Part shown: positions 29,249 through 41,019 of the stretch, one piece after another
Position numbering within the stretch: the stretch's first letter is position 1
Layout: every line of letters begins with the position of its first letter
From: Prochlorococcus marinus XMU1404
GTDB lineage: Bacteria > Cyanobacteriota > Cyanobacteriia > PCC-6307 > Cyanobiaceae
Assembly (NCBI RefSeq): GCF_017696175.1
Contig: NZ_JAAORE010000003.1
Coordinates: 372,001 to 436,000, forward strand
Length of the DNA stretch: 64,000 nt
Direction of reading: 5' to 3'
Program-made: the position numbers and the translations under genes
The notes under the pieces: generated by a model
Told to the model about the DNA's origin: nothing
What the model saw: the letters and a program-made list of their open reading frames with translations, nothing else
Databases searched by the model: none

Positions 29249-29755
29249 ATGGGCCAGACTCTAGTTTTAAATGCATCTTATGAACCTTTGAACATTACTT
29301 CCTGGCGAAGAGCTGTTATTTTGATGATTAAAGGTAAAGCAGAAAGCTTAGAAGAAGATAAATCTTATTCAATACATTGCGGCAGAAAATTACCAACAGT
29401 TATAAGACTTCGTTACTACGTGAAAGTACCCTTTAGAGAAGTTTCCCTAACAAGAAAAAATATTCTTTTAAGGGACAATAATTCATGCCAATATTGCAAC
29501 TATAGAGGTAATGATTTATCAATTGATCATGTTTTACCCAGAAGCAGAGGAGGTACTGATAACTGGGAGAATGTTACTACAGCTTGTCTCAGGTGTAATG
29601 TACAAAAAGGCAACCGGACCCCAGAAGAGGCAAATATGCCTTTAAAACGCAAGCCATATCGTCCACTAAGTAATCTCAATTTTGAAGCTACAAGACAAAT
29701 TGACTCAGGTAAGCACAAAGAATGGAGTAAATATGTAATAGGTGTTGCAATCTAA
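29249..29755 (+). CDS. HNH endonuclease-family protein
   Basis: 168 residues from the ATG at 29249. The N-terminal half LVLNASYEPLNITSWRRAV is the mark of a widespread cyanobacterial HNH family. The nuclease domain has a zinc-type CQYC...CLRC frame around DHVLPRSRGGTDNWENV. I prefer this start because family members begin just before LVLNASYEP; starts at 29162 or 29198 would overlap or crowd alr. Its biological role is unknown; it stands alone and is not next to recombination or restriction genes. Confidence 0.82.
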   Translation: MGQTLVLNASYEPLNITSWRRAVILMIKGKAESLEEDKSYSIHCGRKLPTVIRLRYYVKVPFREVSLTRKNILLRDNNSCQYCNYRGNDLSIDHVLPRSRGGTDNWENVTTACLRCNVQKGNRTPEEANMPLKRKPYRPLSNLNFEATRQIDSGKHKEWSKYVIGVAI

Positions 29756-29768
29756 TAAAAATAAAGTG

Positions 29769-30863
29769 TTAATTTACTTCGTTATTAAAATCTTCCATCA
29801 TTCTCTTTTGTTCTTGCGCTATACATGCATCAATGACTTCATCCAATTGACCAGCAAGAACTGGTTCTAGTGAAAAGTTAGAGCCCAATCTATGATCAGT
29901 TGTTCTATTGTCTTTAAAGTTATAAGTTCTAATTTTTTCACTCCTATCTCCTGTTCCAACCTGCGAAAGCCTCTGTGACCTCTCTTTGGCATTAGCTTCT
30001 CTTAATTGGATTTCATATAATTTGGCTCTTAAAATTTCCATTGCTCGTTCACGATTTTGCAATTGTGATCTCTCTTGAGTACAAAAAACTCTTATGCCTG
30101 TAGGCTTATGAAGAAGATCAATTGCAGTTTCTACCTTGTTAACATTTTGTCCACCTGCACCTCCTGATCTCGCTGTACCAACCTCTAAATCGGTTGGATC
30201 AATCTTAACCTCAACAGGATCAGCCTCAGGCATAACAGCAACTGTAGCCGTTGAGGTATGAACCCTGCCTTGGGATTCAGTAGCGGGAACTCTTTGAACT
30301 CTATGAACACCAGCCTCGAATTTAAGTTGACTATATACAGAATCTCCCTTAACTGAGATAACTAGCTCTTTGAATCCTCCCATGTCTGACTCAGAAGCAC
30401 TAACAGGTTTTACTGACCATCCAATTTTTTGTCCATACCTTTCATACATTCTTGCTAAGTCACCAGCCCATATACAAGCCTCGTTACCTCCAGCGCCGGC
30501 TCTGATTTCTAACATTACACTTCTCTCATCTCTTGGATCCTTAGGCAATAAGGCAATCGTAGTTTTTTGAATCAGTTCATTCTTACATTCTTCAAGGGTA
30601 GTTATCTCCTCATTAATTAAAGATTCCATCTCTTTATCATTTCGATTCTCCTTGAGTAAATTTTTTGAATCTTCAATTTCCTTATCAGTATCAAGCAATT
30701 TATTAAAATCAATAACCAAAGGCTCCAACTTAGATCTTTCTCTTGCTATTGATTCTAATTTTTTAGGGTCATTAGCTATATCAGGATCTGCAAGCTGAAC
30801 TTCCAAATTTTCAAAATTTTCTGAAGCAGTTTTCAACCTTGCAATGAGTGTTGAGTATTCCAA
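29769..30863 (-). CDS. prfA: Peptide chain release factor 1
   Basis: RF1 (364 residues) terminates translation at UAA and UAG. The GGQ loop ([16 protein letters not shown]) and the PxT-type stop-codon region ([15 protein letters not shown]) are intact. It is the last gene of the 16-kb ribosomal run, 28 nt after rpmE. Confidence 0.97.
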   Translation of the reverse strand: MEYSTLIARLKTASENFENLEVQLADPDIANDPKKLESIARERSKLEPLVIDFNKLLDTDKEIEDSKNLLKENRNDKEMESLINEEITTLEECKNELIQKTTIALLPKDPRDERSVMLEIRAGAGGNEACIWAGDLARMYERYGQKIGWSVKPVSASESDMGGFKELVISVKGDSVYSQLKFEAGVHRVQRVPATESQGRVHTSTATVAVMPEADPVEVKIDPTDLEVGTARSGGAGGQNVNKVETAIDLLHKPTGIRVFCTQERSQLQNRERAMEILRAKLYEIQLREANAKERSQRLSQVGTGDRSEKIRTYNFKDNRTTDHRLGSNFSLEPVLAGQLDEVIDACIAQEQKRMMEDFNNEVN

Positions 30864-30891
30864 TTGAAATTGTGCTTAGTTTTTGAAAATT

Positions 30892-31152
30892 CTACTTATT
30901 AGAATCTTTTTCTTTTTTTTGATCTTTTGATGGATCTGAATTAGCGGAACCCATTCCATATTTTTTCATAAACCTATCAACTCTTCCTTCTGTATCAAGA
31001 ATTTTTTGAGTTCCAGTGAAGAAAGGATGATTACCACTCCAAACATCAACATGAAGTTCGGGCTGAGTTGAGCCTGTTGTCATTACAACTTCTCCATTAC
31101 AAATAACTTTTGCATCTGGATACCATTTTGGGTGAATTTCTGATTTTGGCAT
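30892..31152 (-). CDS. rpmE: 50S ribosomal protein L31 (zinc-free form)
   Basis: 86 residues from the ATG at 31152 (MPKSEIHPKWYPD). An upstream in-frame ATG would add 20 residues and run into rpsI, so I reject it. HPFFTG and EGRVDRFMKKYG are typical of L31. Of the four zinc cysteines only one remains (VICNGEV) and the second pair is replaced (VWSGNHPFF), so this is a C-minus L31. Confidence 0.94.
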   Translation of the reverse strand: MPKSEIHPKWYPDAKVICNGEVVMTTGSTQPELHVDVWSGNHPFFTGTQKILDTEGRVDRFMKKYGMGSANSDPSKDQKKEKDSNK

Positions 31153-31165
31153 AATTAAAAATCCT

Positions 31166-31576
31166 TTAACGTTTAGAGAATTGTGGAGCTTTTCTTGCTT
31201 TTTTAAGGCCATATTTTCTTCTTTCCTTAGCTCTAGGATCTCTACTAAGATGACCCTCAGTTTTTAGCGGTTTCCTGTTATCAGGAGATAATTCGCAAAG
31301 TGCTCTTGCTGCTCCCTGCTTAATAGCATCTGCTTGTCCTGTCAATCCGCCGCCAAAAACATTTACCAAAATATCATAAGAATTTTCTAGACCCAAAGTT
31401 TGCAGAGGTGCCTTTATTGAATTTAAGTGGAGAGGATTAAAGTTTAAGTAATCATCACCCGAGCGACCATTAATTTTAATTTGCCCATCTCCAGGAATTA
31501 AACGAACTCTAGCTACTGAAGTTTTTCTTCTTCCAGTTCCCCAATAAACAGCTTTGTTTTTTATTTGACTATTCAT
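31166..31576 (-). CDS. rpsI: 30S ribosomal protein S9
   Basis: 136 residues; the [16 protein letters not shown] start and the basic tail ending [11 protein letters not shown], which reaches the P-site tRNA, are intact. It follows rplM after 9 nt, the usual L13-S9 pair. Confidence 0.97.
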   Translation of the reverse strand: MNSQIKNKAVYWGTGRRKTSVARVRLIPGDGQIKINGRSGDDYLNFNPLHLNSIKAPLQTLGLENSYDILVNVFGGGLTGQADAIKQGAARALCELSPDNRKPLKTEGHLSRDPRAKERRKYGLKKARKAPQFSKR

Positions 31577-31585
31577 TTCAATAAA

Positions 31586-32017
31586 TTAATTATTTAATAA
31601 TACAGGATTCTGAGCAGCATGAGGATGATCAGCACCTTTATAAACTTTTAGTTTTTTAAATTGCTGTCTTCCTAAAGAGTTATGAGGTAGCATACCCTTA
31701 ACAGCTTGCTCTATTATTCTTTCAGGAATTCTCTCTTGAAGAGACTCAAATTTTTCAATTTTCATTCCACCTGGCCTCCCAGAATGTTTTCTATATAACT
31801 TCTGTGATGCTTTTTTGCCTGTTACCCCAACTTTTTCAGCATTGACAACAATAACAAAATCACCCGTATCTAAGTGAGGAGTAAATGTTGGTTTATTTTT
31901 CCCTCTTAAAACAGTTGCAATCTCTGTGGCAAGCCTACCAAGTGTCTTATCTTTTGCGTCCACTAAAAACCAATTTCTTTCAATAGTTTCTATAGACGGA
32001 GTAATTGTTTTATTCAT
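31586..32017 (-). CDS. rplM: 50S ribosomal protein L13
   Basis: 143 residues, an early assembly protein of the large subunit. Recognised from [28 protein letters not shown] and [20 protein letters not shown]. It follows truA after a 114-nt gap, the largest within this part of the run, where an internal promoter could lie. Confidence 0.97.
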   Translation of the reverse strand: MNKTITPSIETIERNWFLVDAKDKTLGRLATEIATVLRGKNKPTFTPHLDTGDFVIVVNAEKVGVTGKKASQKLYRKHSGRPGGMKIEKFESLQERIPERIIEQAVKGMLPHNSLGRQQFKKLKVYKGADHPHAAQNPVLLNN

Positions 32018-32131
32018 TTACGAAGTTTCTGCAAATAAATTTAATTCAATTTTAAATTCTACCTTATTGTAGGAGTTTTAAACAATAATTTTGGACAATT
32101 TACACAAACTACTCGCTTTAGTGAAAATTAA

Positions 32132-32938
32132 TTAAGAATAACCACGGATTAAAAATACTGGGAAAAAATCGTTTTTATTTACCTTATTGAAAACATTTTC
32201 ATCATAAACAGCATTTACGAAACATAATCCCTTGGCAGGAGCAGATTCTTTAACATCTTTTTTCTTCTTATTTACCCACCTATCTGTCAATTTTTCTGGT
32301 GATATTTTTTTTTCTCCAACTAAAACCAACTGACCAACTATTAAACGTACCATTCCATAGAGAAAACCAGTAGCTTTAATATCAATAAAAATCAAATCCT
32401 CTACTCTCCTAATATCAATATTTTTTATTTTTGTAATAGAGTTTGGCCTGTTGCTTCCACTTTTCTGAAAAGCAAAAAAATCATGTTCACCATGCATGCT
32501 TTGCGATGCATTTAACATTAAAACTTCATCTAGCACTTTTTGGTACCTATGCCATGACCAATTACTTATGAACACATTTGGCAATTTACTGTTATTGATG
32601 ACGTAGCGATAATGTCTATATATTACGGAATAGCATGCATGCCAATCATCTTTAACCTCAACAGATTCCAAAATTCTAATTGTTGAGGGTAAAAGACTAT
32701 TTAATACATCTGAATAACGATACCCTGGAATAACACAATCAATATCAAAGTGTACTACTTGACCTGATGCATGAACCCCTGCATCAGTTCTACCTGCAGC
32801 AAAAGTCCTAATGACGTGATTTGCGATTTTAAAAAGAGCTTTCTCTAGAATTTCCTGAACTGTATTTGCATTCTTTTGTTTTTGCCAGCCAGAATATCTG
32901 GATCCATCATATTGGACTAGTAAAGCTACTCTCTTCAA
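32132..32938 (-). CDS. truA: tRNA pseudouridine synthase A
   Basis: Modifies U38-U40 in the anticodon arm of tRNAs; 268 residues. The catalytic Asp is in AAGRTDAGVHASGQVVHF. The conserved FLYGMVRLIVGQLV segment near residue 195 completes the fold. It sits between rplQ and rplM, a usual cyanobacterial arrangement. Confidence 0.95.
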   Translation of the reverse strand: MKRVALLVQYDGSRYSGWQKQKNANTVQEILEKALFKIANHVIRTFAAGRTDAGVHASGQVVHFDIDCVIPGYRYSDVLNSLLPSTIRILESVEVKDDWHACYSVIYRHYRYVINNSKLPNVFISNWSWHRYQKVLDEVLMLNASQSMHGEHDFFAFQKSGSNRPNSITKIKNIDIRRVEDLIFIDIKATGFLYGMVRLIVGQLVLVGEKKISPEKLTDRWVNKKKKDVKESAPAKGLCFVNAVYDENVFNKVNKNDFFPVFLIRGYS

Positions 32939-32976
32939 AAGTTATTTTTTGTACAAAAGATCCTTATTAAAATAGC

Positions 32977-33327
32977 TTAAACAAGCTCAATTATAGCCAT
33001 CTGAGCGTTATCCCCTTTTCTAGAGACGGTTCTGACTATGCGAGTATAACCACCATTTCTATCTCCATATCTTTCTTTTGCTTTTTCAAATAATGAATGA
33101 ACTAATTTCTTATCATATATATATCCAATAGCTCTTCTCCTAGAAGCCAAACTGCCATCTTTAGCAAGAGAGATCATTCTTTCAGCTTCGTTTCTTAAAG
33201 CTTTTGCCCTAGCTTTTGTGGTCGTAACTCTCCCTTCTCTAATTAATTGTGTAGTCAAACCTCTTAATAGTGCTTTCCTTTGGTCAGAAGGTTTACTCAA
33301 TAATGGAATTCTTAGTTGGTGTCTCAT
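32977..33327 (-). CDS. rplQ: 50S ribosomal protein L17
   Basis: 116 residues; [19 protein letters not shown] and [17 protein letters not shown] are typical of L17. It lies 14 nt after rpoA in the alpha-operon order. Confidence 0.96.
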   Translation of the reverse strand: MRHQLRIPLLSKPSDQRKALLRGLTTQLIREGRVTTTKARAKALRNEAERMISLAKDGSLASRRRAIGYIYDKKLVHSLFEKAKERYGDRNGGYTRIVRTVSRKGDNAQMAIIELV

Positions 33328-33341
33328 AATCTTAAAAATTG

Positions 33342-34280
33342 TTAAACAGATGTCCTGCTTTGTGGAATAGAAATTCCTATACGTTCAAGAGCTTCAATAA
33401 CCTCATCTGCAGATTTAGAGCCAAAGTTCTTGATTTCAAGCAGATCTTCATAGCTAAAACCCATTAAGTCCGAAACTGAATTAACTTGAGCTCTTTTTAA
33501 ACAATTATATGCTCTAACGGACAAGTTTAGTTCCTCAAGAGGAATTTGAGCTTCAGGAGATGGTTCAGGCTCTTCAGGAATTTCCTCTACCATTGTAACA
33601 GTAGCGAGAGGTTGAAAAAGCTCTATTAACTGATTTGCGGCTTCAGCGATCGCGTCATCTGGGCTAGTTGAACCATCTGTTACTACTTCCATTTTTAATC
33701 TTTCTCTACCTGTTCCACCCTCTGCTACAGCAGTTTCATCAATCGTAAAATTAACTCTCTTTACTGGCATAAATACAGCATCAATTTGAAGTAAATCAAT
33801 AGCAGTTGTCTCCTCATTCTTACGATCTACGGGTCTATATCCTACCCCTCTTTCAACATGGATTTCTAATTCTAAGTTATGACCCTCCTGAATAGTTGCG
33901 ATAGGTTTTTCTCCATCAACAATTTCAACCTGAGATGAGAATTGAATATCATTTGCTTTCACCTCCATTGGACCGCTTGCAATTAGTCTGCCTATTTCTA
34001 GCTCTGGATTAGAACTATTAATTGATAGTTGCTTACAATTAAGAAGAATATCTAAAACGTCTTCTCTAACTCCAGGAATAGTTGCATATTCGTGGTTAAT
34101 CCCTGCAATTCTAACTGCAGTCACTGCGCTTCCTTCGAGTCCTCCCATTAAAACTCTTCGAAGTGAATTGCCCAAAGTTGTAGCTTGTCCCCTTTCTAGA
34201 GGGCCAATTAAAAAAGTTCCTGTTTGGGAGCGATCATCTGAAATTTGATGGTCGATTCTGTCAATCTGGTATTGCAACAC
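33342..34280 (-). CDS. rpoA: RNA polymerase alpha subunit
   Basis: 312 residues. The N-terminal assembly domain has [19 protein letters not shown] and the C-terminal domain (from ~residue 245: [21 protein letters not shown]) carries the DNA/UP-element binding helices. The acidic proline-rich linker [12 protein letters not shown] lies between them. It starts 53 nt after rpsK. Confidence 0.98.
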   Translation of the reverse strand: MLQYQIDRIDHQISDDRSQTGTFLIGPLERGQATTLGNSLRRVLMGGLEGSAVTAVRIAGINHEYATIPGVREDVLDILLNCKQLSINSSNPELEIGRLIASGPMEVKANDIQFSSQVEIVDGEKPIATIQEGHNLELEIHVERGVGYRPVDRKNEETTAIDLLQIDAVFMPVKRVNFTIDETAVAEGGTGRERLKMEVVTDGSTSPDDAIAEAANQLIELFQPLATVTMVEEIPEEPEPSPEAQIPLEELNLSVRAYNCLKRAQVNSVSDLMGFSYEDLLEIKNFGSKSADEVIEALERIGISIPQSRTSV

Positions 34281-34333
34281 GGAAAAAAATAAGGTTGAAA
34301 GTTTTTTTAGGGGGGTTGGAGAATGGTTAAGAC

Positions 34334-34726
34334 CTAAACGCGTCTCCTTTTAGGTCTTCTGCATCCATTATGAGGTAATGGAGTTACATCTCTTATTAGA
34401 GTTATTTCTAATCCGGCCACTTGTAAAGCTCTTATGGCCGTTTCCCTACCTGAGCCCGGACCTCTTACTAATACTTCTATTTGTCTCATGCCTTGATCAA
34501 GTGCTCTTCTAGCAGCAGCTTCAGCTGCTGTTTGGGCAGCAAATGGCGTACCTTTTCGAGCTCCTTTAAATCCACTAGCTCCTGCAGAAGACCAAGAAAT
34601 TACATGACCAGAAGTATCTGTAATTGAAACGATAGTATTATTAAATGTGCTTTGGATGTGTACCACACCGTTGGGTACATTTCGTTTAGATTTCTTTGAA
34701 CCTGTTTTTTTTACTGTAGCTGCCAT
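34334..34726 (-). CDS. rpsK: 30S ribosomal protein S11
   Basis: 130 residues of the platform protein; [18 protein letters not shown] and [15 protein letters not shown], ending [13 protein letters not shown], are family hallmarks. It follows rpsM after 43 nt. Confidence 0.97.
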   Translation of the reverse strand: MAATVKKTGSKKSKRNVPNGVVHIQSTFNNTIVSITDTSGHVISWSSAGASGFKGARKGTPFAAQTAAEAAARRALDQGMRQIEVLVRGPGSGRETAIRALQVAGLEITLIRDVTPLPHNGCRRPKRRRV

Positions 34727-34769
34727 GATTTTTAATTTAAAACTTTGATTTGTGTAAAGATTTAGTTAA

Positions 34770-35135
34770 TTATTTTTTTCTTCCAGCAACTGTTTTTCTT
34801 GAACCCCGTCTTGTTCTTGCATTGGTTCTAGTTCTCTGGCCTCTCACTGGAAGGCTCATTCTATGTCTTCTTCCTCTTACACAACCTATGTCTTGTAAAC
34901 GTTTAAGAGCCATTCCTTCTTTTCTTCTCAAATCTCCTTCTAAAGTAAATTCTTCTGTAGCGCCTCTAAGTTTTTGCACATCAGAATCTGAAAGATCTTT
35001 GACACGAATATCTGGGTTTACACCCGTATTAGAAAGAATTAGCTTTGATCTTGTTAAACCAATTCCATAGACGTATGTAAGTGCAATTTCAACTCGCTTT
35101 TCGCGAGGTATGTCAATTCCTGCAATCCTGGCCAC
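34770..35135 (-). CDS. rpsM: 30S ribosomal protein S13
   Basis: 121 residues; [20 protein letters not shown] starts the head domain, and the basic tail ([15 protein letters not shown]) reaches the P-site tRNA. It follows rpmJ after 41 nt. Confidence 0.97.
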   Translation of the reverse strand: MARIAGIDIPREKRVEIALTYVYGIGLTRSKLILSNTGVNPDIRVKDLSDSDVQKLRGATEEFTLEGDLRRKEGMALKRLQDIGCVRGRRHRMSLPVRGQRTRTNARTRRGSRKTVAGRKK

Positions 35136-35176
35136 GTGTTTTGAATAAGTAAAAGTTTGTATATAAGGGTTGAAAT

Positions 35177-35293
35177 TTAACCCTGACGCTGTTTATTTCG
35201 AGGTCTTTTCTTGTTAATAACATAGATTTTACCTCTTCTCCTCACGATCTGATCGTCGGGGCTAATTTTTTTTACTGAAGATCGGACCTTCAT
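35177..35293 (-). CDS. rpmJ: 50S ribosomal protein L36
   Basis: A 38-residue frame read from the minus strand: [20 protein letters not shown], then [18 protein letters not shown]. It is the L36 pattern, but the usual zinc residues (CxxC and so on) are replaced ([10 protein letters not shown]), so it is a zinc-free variant as often seen in cyanobacteria. It lies between adk and rpsM as expected. Confidence 0.93.
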   Translation of the reverse strand: MKVRSSVKKISPDDQIVRRRGKIYVINKKRPRNKQRQG

Positions 35294-35336
35294 GAAGTTT
35301 TCAAATAAAACATTAATATTTTATTCTACAACATCG

Positions 35337-35885
35337 TCAAGCCATTTTTTGTTTGATATCAGAGGAAATAGTTTTTAAATCTCTATCAGCATCAATATAC
35401 TCTAGCAACGAAAGATCTTTAAAATATTGAATTAACGGCTCTGTAGTTTTTTTATAAATATTCACTCTTGTTTTAATAGTCTCTTCAGTATCATCTTTTC
35501 TACCTCTTAAAAGCAAGCGCTTAATGAGAACATCTTCAGGAATATCTAAGTAAAAAACTACTTCTAGAGGTTGATTTATTTCCTTTAAAACCTCATTCAA
35601 TGAATGGGCTTGAGATAAATTCCTTGGGTAACCATCTAAAATCCAACCATTATTATCCTTATCTAAATTTTGCCTTACTATTTTTAATACAAGATCATCA
35701 CTAACAAGCTCTCCTTTATTAATTATATCTTTTACCTTTCTACCAAGGATGGTATTCATTTCAATTTCTTTTCTTAATAATTCACCTGTGGAAAGATGTA
35801 AATAAGAATTATTTTGACTTAGTAATTCCGCCTGAGTTCCTTTCCCTGCTCCAGGAGCTCCTAAAAATAGCAAGTGTTTTTTCAT
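35337..35885 (-). CDS. adk: Adenylate kinase (short-LID type)
   Basis: 182 residues catalysing 2 ADP to ATP plus AMP. The P-loop is [10 protein letters not shown], with the AMP-site STGELLR and DGYPRN. The LID is the short form ([15 protein letters not shown]), without the ~30-residue zinc/long lid. Its ATG overlaps the secY stop by 1 nt (TAATG), so translation is coupled. Confidence 0.96.
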   Translation of the reverse strand: MKKHLLFLGAPGAGKGTQAELLSQNNSYLHLSTGELLRKEIEMNTILGRKVKDIINKGELVSDDLVLKIVRQNLDKDNNGWILDGYPRNLSQAHSLNEVLKEINQPLEVVFYLDIPEDVLIKRLLLRGRKDDTEETIKTRVNIYKKTTEPLIQYFKDLSLLEYIDADRDLKTISSDIKQKMA

Positions 35886-37204
35886 TAATTGTTAATTAGT
35901 CCCTCATACCTTTGAGAAATAACATAAGTTTGAATTTGCTTAGCCGTATCAATAGCAACACCCACCAGAATCAGTAATGAAGTTGCTCCTAAACCTTGAA
36001 AAGTTTGGACATTAGTAGCCCTTTCAACTGCAGCCGGGATTATAGCTACTGAACCCAGAAATAATCCTCCCAATAAAGTCAATCTATTCTGTATACCTGA
36101 TAAATAGTTTGCTGTATTAGTTCCCGGTCTCACTCCAGGTACTGCAACTCCTCCTTTCTTTAAATTTGATGCCACATCAATTGGATTAATTGTAAGAGAT
36201 GCATAAAAATAGGAAAAACCCAAAATTAAAGCAAAGAATGTCAGAGCATATGGCCATGGATTTGAAGATCCAGGATTTAAACTGCTGGCTAATTTGATCA
36301 AAACTGGATTGCCTGTCACATTCGCAATTGTTATAGGTAAAAAAATTAAGGCAGATGCAAAAATAATAGGCATAACTCCCCCAGCATTTAATTTTAAGGG
36401 TAAGTAACTTTGCCTTGTAGGAAGTAACGTTGCATTTCCTATTTGTCTCTTTGCACTAACAATAGGTATACGTCTAGCTCCCTCTTGAACAAAAATTATT
36501 CCAACAATTGTAAGCAAAAAGACTCCAAGTAAAACTGCTATTCCTAATACATCTCCTCGATCACCAGTTTGAGCTTTTTCAATAGTTGAACTTAAAGCCT
36601 TTGGTAGAGTAGAGACAATATTCAGAAAAATTACTAATGAAGCGCCTTGTCCTATACCTTTCTCTGTAATAATTTCACTAAACCACATAACTAACATTGA
36701 GCCAGTTACTAAGGCAAGTGAGGTTTGTAATACAAATGTAGTTTCACTTATACCCTGTATTGCATATTGTCTAAGAATTAAAGAGAAAATGATACTTTGT
36801 AAAAATCCCCATCCTAAGGAAACATATCTTGTTATTTGAGCAATTTTTCTTCGACCTGCTTCTCCTTCATTTTTTTGTAAGTCTTCAAGAACAGGTAATG
36901 AAGCTGTAAGAAGCTGAATAATAATTGATGCGTTGATAAATGGTAGTATGCCCAATGCGAATATCCCAAGTGTTGAAATTCCACCGCCTGTAAAAATATC
37001 TAAAAAGCCTATTAATTGGCCACCTTGATCTATAAAACTTTTAAATGCAACCCTATCAATACCGGGCATTGGGATATAAATACCAAGTCTGACTAAAAGT
37101 AAAAGACCTAGGGTCGTTAAAACTCTACTCCTTAATTCTTTATTTAAAAATAATTGAGATAGTATTTCGGAAGAGCTAGGATTTCTACTTTTGTTGGAAA
37201 ACAT
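35885..37204 (-). CDS. secY: Preprotein translocase SecY
   Basis: Channel subunit of the Sec translocon, 439 residues with ten membrane helices. [28 protein letters not shown]-type segments (here [13 protein letters not shown]) and [12 protein letters not shown] are typical. In cyanobacteria it serves both plasma and thylakoid membranes. It follows rplO after 30 nt. Confidence 0.98.
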   Translation of the reverse strand: MFSNKSRNPSSSEILSQLFLNKELRSRVLTTLGLLLLVRLGIYIPMPGIDRVAFKSFIDQGGQLIGFLDIFTGGGISTLGIFALGILPFINASIIIQLLTASLPVLEDLQKNEGEAGRRKIAQITRYVSLGWGFLQSIIFSLILRQYAIQGISETTFVLQTSLALVTGSMLVMWFSEIITEKGIGQGASLVIFLNIVSTLPKALSSTIEKAQTGDRGDVLGIAVLLGVFLLTIVGIIFVQEGARRIPIVSAKRQIGNATLLPTRQSYLPLKLNAGGVMPIIFASALIFLPITIANVTGNPVLIKLASSLNPGSSNPWPYALTFFALILGFSYFYASLTINPIDVASNLKKGGVAVPGVRPGTNTANYLSGIQNRLTLLGGLFLGSVAIIPAAVERATNVQTFQGLGATSLLILVGVAIDTAKQIQTYVISQRYEGLINN

Positions 37205-37234
37205 TTTGAAGCTTAACTAAATTTTTTAGTAAAT

Positions 37235-37693
37235 TTACTTATTATTTATAAGCTCGCAAGTTCCACCTACGTCCTCAATTTTTTGTTTCGCAACTTTTGT
37301 GAATGCATGTGCTTGTACCGTTAACTTTACTTTAAGTTCTCCATTACCAAGGATTTTTAAAGGAAATTTTGGTTTAAAAATCAACCCTTTCTTAACTAAT
37401 GAGTCCAAGTTAACAGTATCGTTATCTTTGAAATCATTTAATTTATCTAAATTTATTATCGAAAAGTTCTTTTGATTAATTATTTCAAAGTGCTTTAATT
37501 TTGGAACTCTTCTATACAAAGGCATTTGACCACCTTCAAAACCTGGACGTGTAGGTCTTCCAGAACGTGACTTTTGCCCTCTCATCCCAAAACCACATGA
37601 GGCACCTTGACCTGCTGCAATACCTCTACCCTTTCTTAATTTTTTCTTTCTAGAGCCAGAGTTTGATTTTAATGTATTTAATGTTGAAGTCAT
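37235..37693 (-). CDS. rplO: 50S ribosomal protein L15
   Basis: 152 residues; [19 protein letters not shown] and [19 protein letters not shown] are typical of L15. It starts 5 nt after rpsE. No rpmD (L30) lies between them, as is normal in cyanobacteria. Confidence 0.97.
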   Translation of the reverse strand: MTSTLNTLKSNSGSRKKKLRKGRGIAAGQGASCGFGMRGQKSRSGRPTRPGFEGGQMPLYRRVPKLKHFEIINQKNFSIINLDKLNDFKDNDTVNLDSLVKKGLIFKPKFPLKILGNGELKVKLTVQAHAFTKVAKQKIEDVGGTCELINNK

Positions 37694-37698
37694 AATTT

Positions 37699-38322
37699 TC
37701 AGGAATAAAGCTGTTCAAGTGAGATGCCTCTCTCCCTTGAGGCAGATTTGTGTGTTCTTAATTGGGAAAGAGCTACCATAGCGGCTCTTGCATTATTCAA
37801 AGGTGTTTTACTGCCCAATCTTTTTGCTAAGACATTTTTTATGCCCGCTAATTCTAAAACTGTTCTAATTGAACCCCCTGCAATTACACCTGTACCTGGA
37901 GCAGCTGGTCTAATTAGTACATTAGCAGCACCATCTCTACCTTTAGATAAAGTTGGTATTGAATTATTAGGAGTTAAAGGAACCCTAACAAGATTCTTTT
38001 TACCATCTGAAACTCCCTTTCTAACAGCACCAATGACATCTCCAGCTTTTCCAACTCCAACTCCAACTTGACCTTTTTCATTTCCAACAACAACGATTGC
38101 TCTAAAACTCATTTTTTTTCCACCTTTAACAGTTTTAGATACACGTCTTATTTGAACAACTCTTTCTTGCCAATCAGAATCTCTTTCTAGATTTTTAGAT
38201 TCGCCTCTTCTATTTCTTTTTCGCTCGTTATTACGATTATTCTTTTTTTGTTCACCAGGCATCGCTCCAGGAACGTTATCATTCTTGGATTGAATTTCTT
38301 GTTTTGTGGGAGTGTCAGTCAT
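37699..38322 (-). CDS. rpsE: 30S ribosomal protein S5
   Basis: 207 residues. A ~45-residue charged N-terminal extension ([15 protein letters not shown]) precedes the double-stranded-RNA-binding core ([36 protein letters not shown]) and ends [10 protein letters not shown]. It lies 15 nt after rplR. Confidence 0.97.
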   Translation of the reverse strand: MTDTPTKQEIQSKNDNVPGAMPGEQKKNNRNNERKRNRRGESKNLERDSDWQERVVQIRRVSKTVKGGKKMSFRAIVVVGNEKGQVGVGVGKAGDVIGAVRKGVSDGKKNLVRVPLTPNNSIPTLSKGRDGAANVLIRPAAPGTGVIAGGSIRTVLELAGIKNVLAKRLGSKTPLNNARAAMVALSQLRTHKSASRERGISLEQLYS

Positions 38323-38337
38323 AGTAAAAAATTAAAA

Positions 38338-38706
38338 TTAGAACTCTAAGCCAGCTTCACGAGCAGCGTCCGCAAGTGCCTTAACTCTGCCGTGATATAA
38401 ATTACCTCCACGGTCAAAAATTACTTGCTTGATACCTTTTTTTATCGCTCTCTTCGCTAATAATTTTCCAACAATAGAAGAAGAATTACAGTCAGAAGCT
38501 AATTTCTCAGATTTTTCTTTTAGTTCTTTATCAACAGTTGAAGCTGAGCAAATAGTTTTTTGAGTGCTATCATCTATAACCTGAGCATAAATATGGTTAT
38601 TAGAGCGAAAAACAGACAATCTTGGACGCGTTGCATCTCCAATTAAGAATCTCCTTAATCTTCTATGTCTTTTTTGTGTTTGTAATTTCCTAGAAAGTTT
38701 GGTCAT
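38338..38706 (-). CDS. rplR: 50S ribosomal protein L18
   Basis: 122 residues that bind 5S r[21 protein letters not shown] and [20 protein letters not shown] are the family motifs. It follows rplF after 14 nt. Confidence 0.97.
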   Translation of the reverse strand: MTKLSRKLQTQKRHRRLRRFLIGDATRPRLSVFRSNNHIYAQVIDDSTQKTICSASTVDKELKEKSEKLASDCNSSSIVGKLLAKRAIKKGIKQVIFDRGGNLYHGRVKALADAAREAGLEF

Positions 38707-38720
38707 TTTTTTAATTGGAA

Positions 38721-39260
38721 TTATTTTTTGCCAGATTTACCAGCTTTTCTGAGAATTCTCTCATCATGGTATTTAATTCCTTTACCTTTATATGGCTCTG
38801 GGGGTCTAATTGATCTGATTTTTGCTGCTTCATTGCCAACAATTTCCTTATCAATTCCAGATACGGTAACGTTTGTATTACTCTCAACTTTGTATGTTAT
38901 ACCATCAGGGGGGATCATTTCTACAGGATGACTATATCCTGCACTAACAACTAGATTTTTACCTTTTACTTGTGCTCTAGATCCAACGCCAACAATTTCC
39001 AATTTTTTTGAAAAACCTTGAGTCACACCTTCAACCATATTTGCAATTAAGGCTCTACATAAACCATGTCTCTGCCTTGAATGTATTTTTGTTGTAGTAG
39101 GACTTACGACAATAGTATTGTCTTTCTTATCAAAACTAACACCTTCAGGCATGAGACGTTTTAACTCACCTTTTGGGCCTTTCACTGTAACTGTTGATCC
39201 ATCAAAATCAACTGTAACTTTCTCTGGAATAAGTACTGGTGTTTTTCCGACTCTTGACAT
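38721..39260 (-). CDS. rplF: 50S ribosomal protein L6
   Basis: 179 residues: duplicated fold starting [15 protein letters not shown], with the C-terminal [26 protein letters not shown] typical of L6 (two halves around residue 165). It lies 12 nt after rpsH. Confidence 0.97.
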   Translation of the reverse strand: MSRVGKTPVLIPEKVTVDFDGSTVTVKGPKGELKRLMPEGVSFDKKDNTIVVSPTTTKIHSRQRHGLCRALIANMVEGVTQGFSKKLEIVGVGSRAQVKGKNLVVSAGYSHPVEMIPPDGITYKVESNTNVTVSGIDKEIVGNEAAKIRSIRPPEPYKGKGIKYHDERILRKAGKSGKK

Positions 39261-39272
39261 GATTAATTCTCC

Positions 39273-39674
39273 TTAATAAACATAGCAGAGGACTTCGCCG
39301 CCAATGCCTTGCTTCCTAGCATCGCGATCACTCATAACGCCTCTAGAAGTTGATATTATGGCAACTCCAAGACCTCCAAGAACTTTTGGTAACCCTCTAG
39401 TATTTTTATAAATTCTCAAGCCAGGCTTACTAACTCTTTGCATAGATCGAATAGTAGGGAATTTATTTTTACCACTATATTTGAGACCAAGTATAATTTG
39501 TGATTTATAACCTTCACCTTCCTCACTAATATCAGAAATGAAACCCTCTTTTTGAAGCACTTTAGCGATACTTAAGGACATTTTTGAACCTGGGATTGTT
39601 GTAGTTGTATGCTTTTTTTGACTCGCATTTCTAATTCGAGTAAGCATATCTGAAATAGGATCGTGATTTGACAT
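39273..39674 (-). CDS. rpsH: 30S ribosomal protein S8
   Basis: 133 residues; [18 protein letters not shown] at the start and [20 protein letters not shown] at the end are the S8 signatures. It lies 9 nt after rplE. No rpsN (S14) gene is present between them, unlike in E. coli. Confidence 0.97.
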   Translation of the reverse strand: MSNHDPISDMLTRIRNASQKKHTTTTIPGSKMSLSIAKVLQKEGFISDISEEGEGYKSQIILGLKYSGKNKFPTIRSMQRVSKPGLRIYKNTRGLPKVLGGLGVAIISTSRGVMSDRDARKQGIGGEVLCYVY

Positions 39675-39683
39675 AGTTTAAAT

Positions 39684-40223
39684 TTAATTCTTACTAAAAG
39701 GCATTCCTAACTCCTGCAAAAGAGCTTTACCTTCTTGATCTGATTTTGCACTAGTAACAATAGTTATATCCATACCTCTTATTGAATCTATTTTATCAAA
39801 AGAGATTTCAGGAAAAATCAATTGCTCTTTCACTCCAACGGTGTAATTTCCTCTCCCATCAAAACTTTTTGGATTAACTCCTCTAAAGTCTCTTATTCTT
39901 GGCAAAGCTAGATTTATAAATCTCTCCAAAAAGGAGTACATCCTGTCTCCTCGTAAAGTTACAGTACAACCAATCGGCATGCCTTCACGAATTTTAAAAC
40001 CCGCAATAGCTTTTTTAGCCCTAGTTACTAAAGCCTTTTGTCCTGTGATTGTTGCCATTTCGTTTAAAGAGGCTTCTAAAGCTTTCGAATTTGAGGCTGC
40101 CTCACCAAGACCTCTATTAATGTTGACTTTGACAACTTTAGGTACTTGATGAATATTTTTAAGACCAAGGTCCTTTAGAAGTTTTGGTCTAATTGATTCT
40201 TTGTAGCGATTTTTTAGAGTCAT
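39684..40223 (-). CDS. rplE: 50S ribosomal protein L5
   Basis: 179 residues of the 5S-binding protein; [32 protein letters not shown] and the [20 protein letters not shown] stretch are typical. It is preceded by a 73-nt gap after rplX, the largest within the spc part and a possible site for an internal promoter. Confidence 0.97.
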   Translation of the reverse strand: MTLKNRYKESIRPKLLKDLGLKNIHQVPKVVKVNINRGLGEAASNSKALEASLNEMATITGQKALVTRAKKAIAGFKIREGMPIGCTVTLRGDRMYSFLERFINLALPRIRDFRGVNPKSFDGRGNYTVGVKEQLIFPEISFDKIDSIRGMDITIVTSAKSDQEGKALLQELGMPFSKN

Positions 40224-40296
40224 AATTTTTTTTAATTCTGGTCTTTGTCAGAATTGATAAATTAGAAAAAGTTTAAATCTGGTTTCTGATGAAAAA

Positions 40297-40653
40297 TTAA
40301 TCAATTACTTCACCAGTTTTCTTCAATCTTCTTTTCTTAACCCCCTCTTTATCAATGAAGTATTCGATCTTACTTGTGAGATTTTTATCCTTTGAAAAGA
40401 ACATTACATTTGATGCATGTAAAGATGCTTCTTCTGTAAGTATTCTACCACTTTCTCCTTCCTGAGTTGGTTTAATATGTTTGGTCCTAAGGTTAATTCC
40501 CTTAACTACTACTCTGTTTTCAAGAGGGATAGTTTTTAGAACCTCACCAGTTTTCCCTTTGTCCTTGCCATTAATTACTTTTACTAAATCTCCAGTTTTG
40601 ATTCTCATTTTTATTCTCTGGAAACTTTTCTTTTGTTTTAATGAATCCAACAT
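40297..40653 (-). CDS. rplX: 50S ribosomal protein L24
   Basis: 118 residues. The KOW motif ([20 protein letters not shown]) follows a 15-residue lead; the longer start is favoured because its ATG directly abuts the rplN stop. An internal start at MRIKTG would give 103 residues. The lysine-rich tail ends [13 protein letters not shown]. Confidence 0.95.
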   Translation of the reverse strand: MLDSLKQKKSFQRIKMRIKTGDLVKVINGKDKGKTGEVLKTIPLENRVVVKGINLRTKHIKPTQEGESGRILTEEASLHASNVMFFSKDKNLTSKIEYFIDKEGVKKRRLKKTGEVID

Positions 40654-41019
40654 TTAAATCACCTCCGGCGCAAGAGAAACAATCTTTGTATAGTTTTTAT
40701 CCCGCAGTTCTCTAGCTACAGGACCAAAGACTCTAGTACCTTTTGGATTCTTATCTTCGTTAATCAAAACTGCAGCATTATCATCAAATCTGATTGAATT
40801 ACCAGTATTTCTTCTTAGTGTTGCTTTTGTTCTGACGATGACGGCTTTCACAATCTCAGATTTCTTAACTCCCATATTAGGAAGAGCATCTTTTACAGTT
40901 GCTACGATTACATCACCAACATGTGCGTATCTTCTATTAGAGCCTAAAACCCTGATACATTGGAGTCTTTTTGCACCGCTGTTATCAGCAACTGTTAAAT
41001 AAGTTTCTTGCTGAATCAT
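40654..41019 (-). CDS. rplN: 50S ribosomal protein L14
   Basis: 121 residues; [20 protein letters not shown] and [20 protein letters not shown] are the L14 pattern. It overlaps the rpsQ stop by 4 nt (ATGA). Confidence 0.97.
   Translation of the reverse strand: MIQQETYLTVADNSGAKRLQCIRVLGSNRRYAHVGDVIVATVKDALPNMGVKKSEIVKAVIVRTKATLRRNTGNSIRFDDNAAVLINEDKNPKGTRVFGPVARELRDKNYTKIVSLAPEVI

Noticed and set aside
31153-31212. N-terminal extension of L31
   Set aside because: It overlaps rpsI and adds residues unlike any L31; the inner ATG fits the family.
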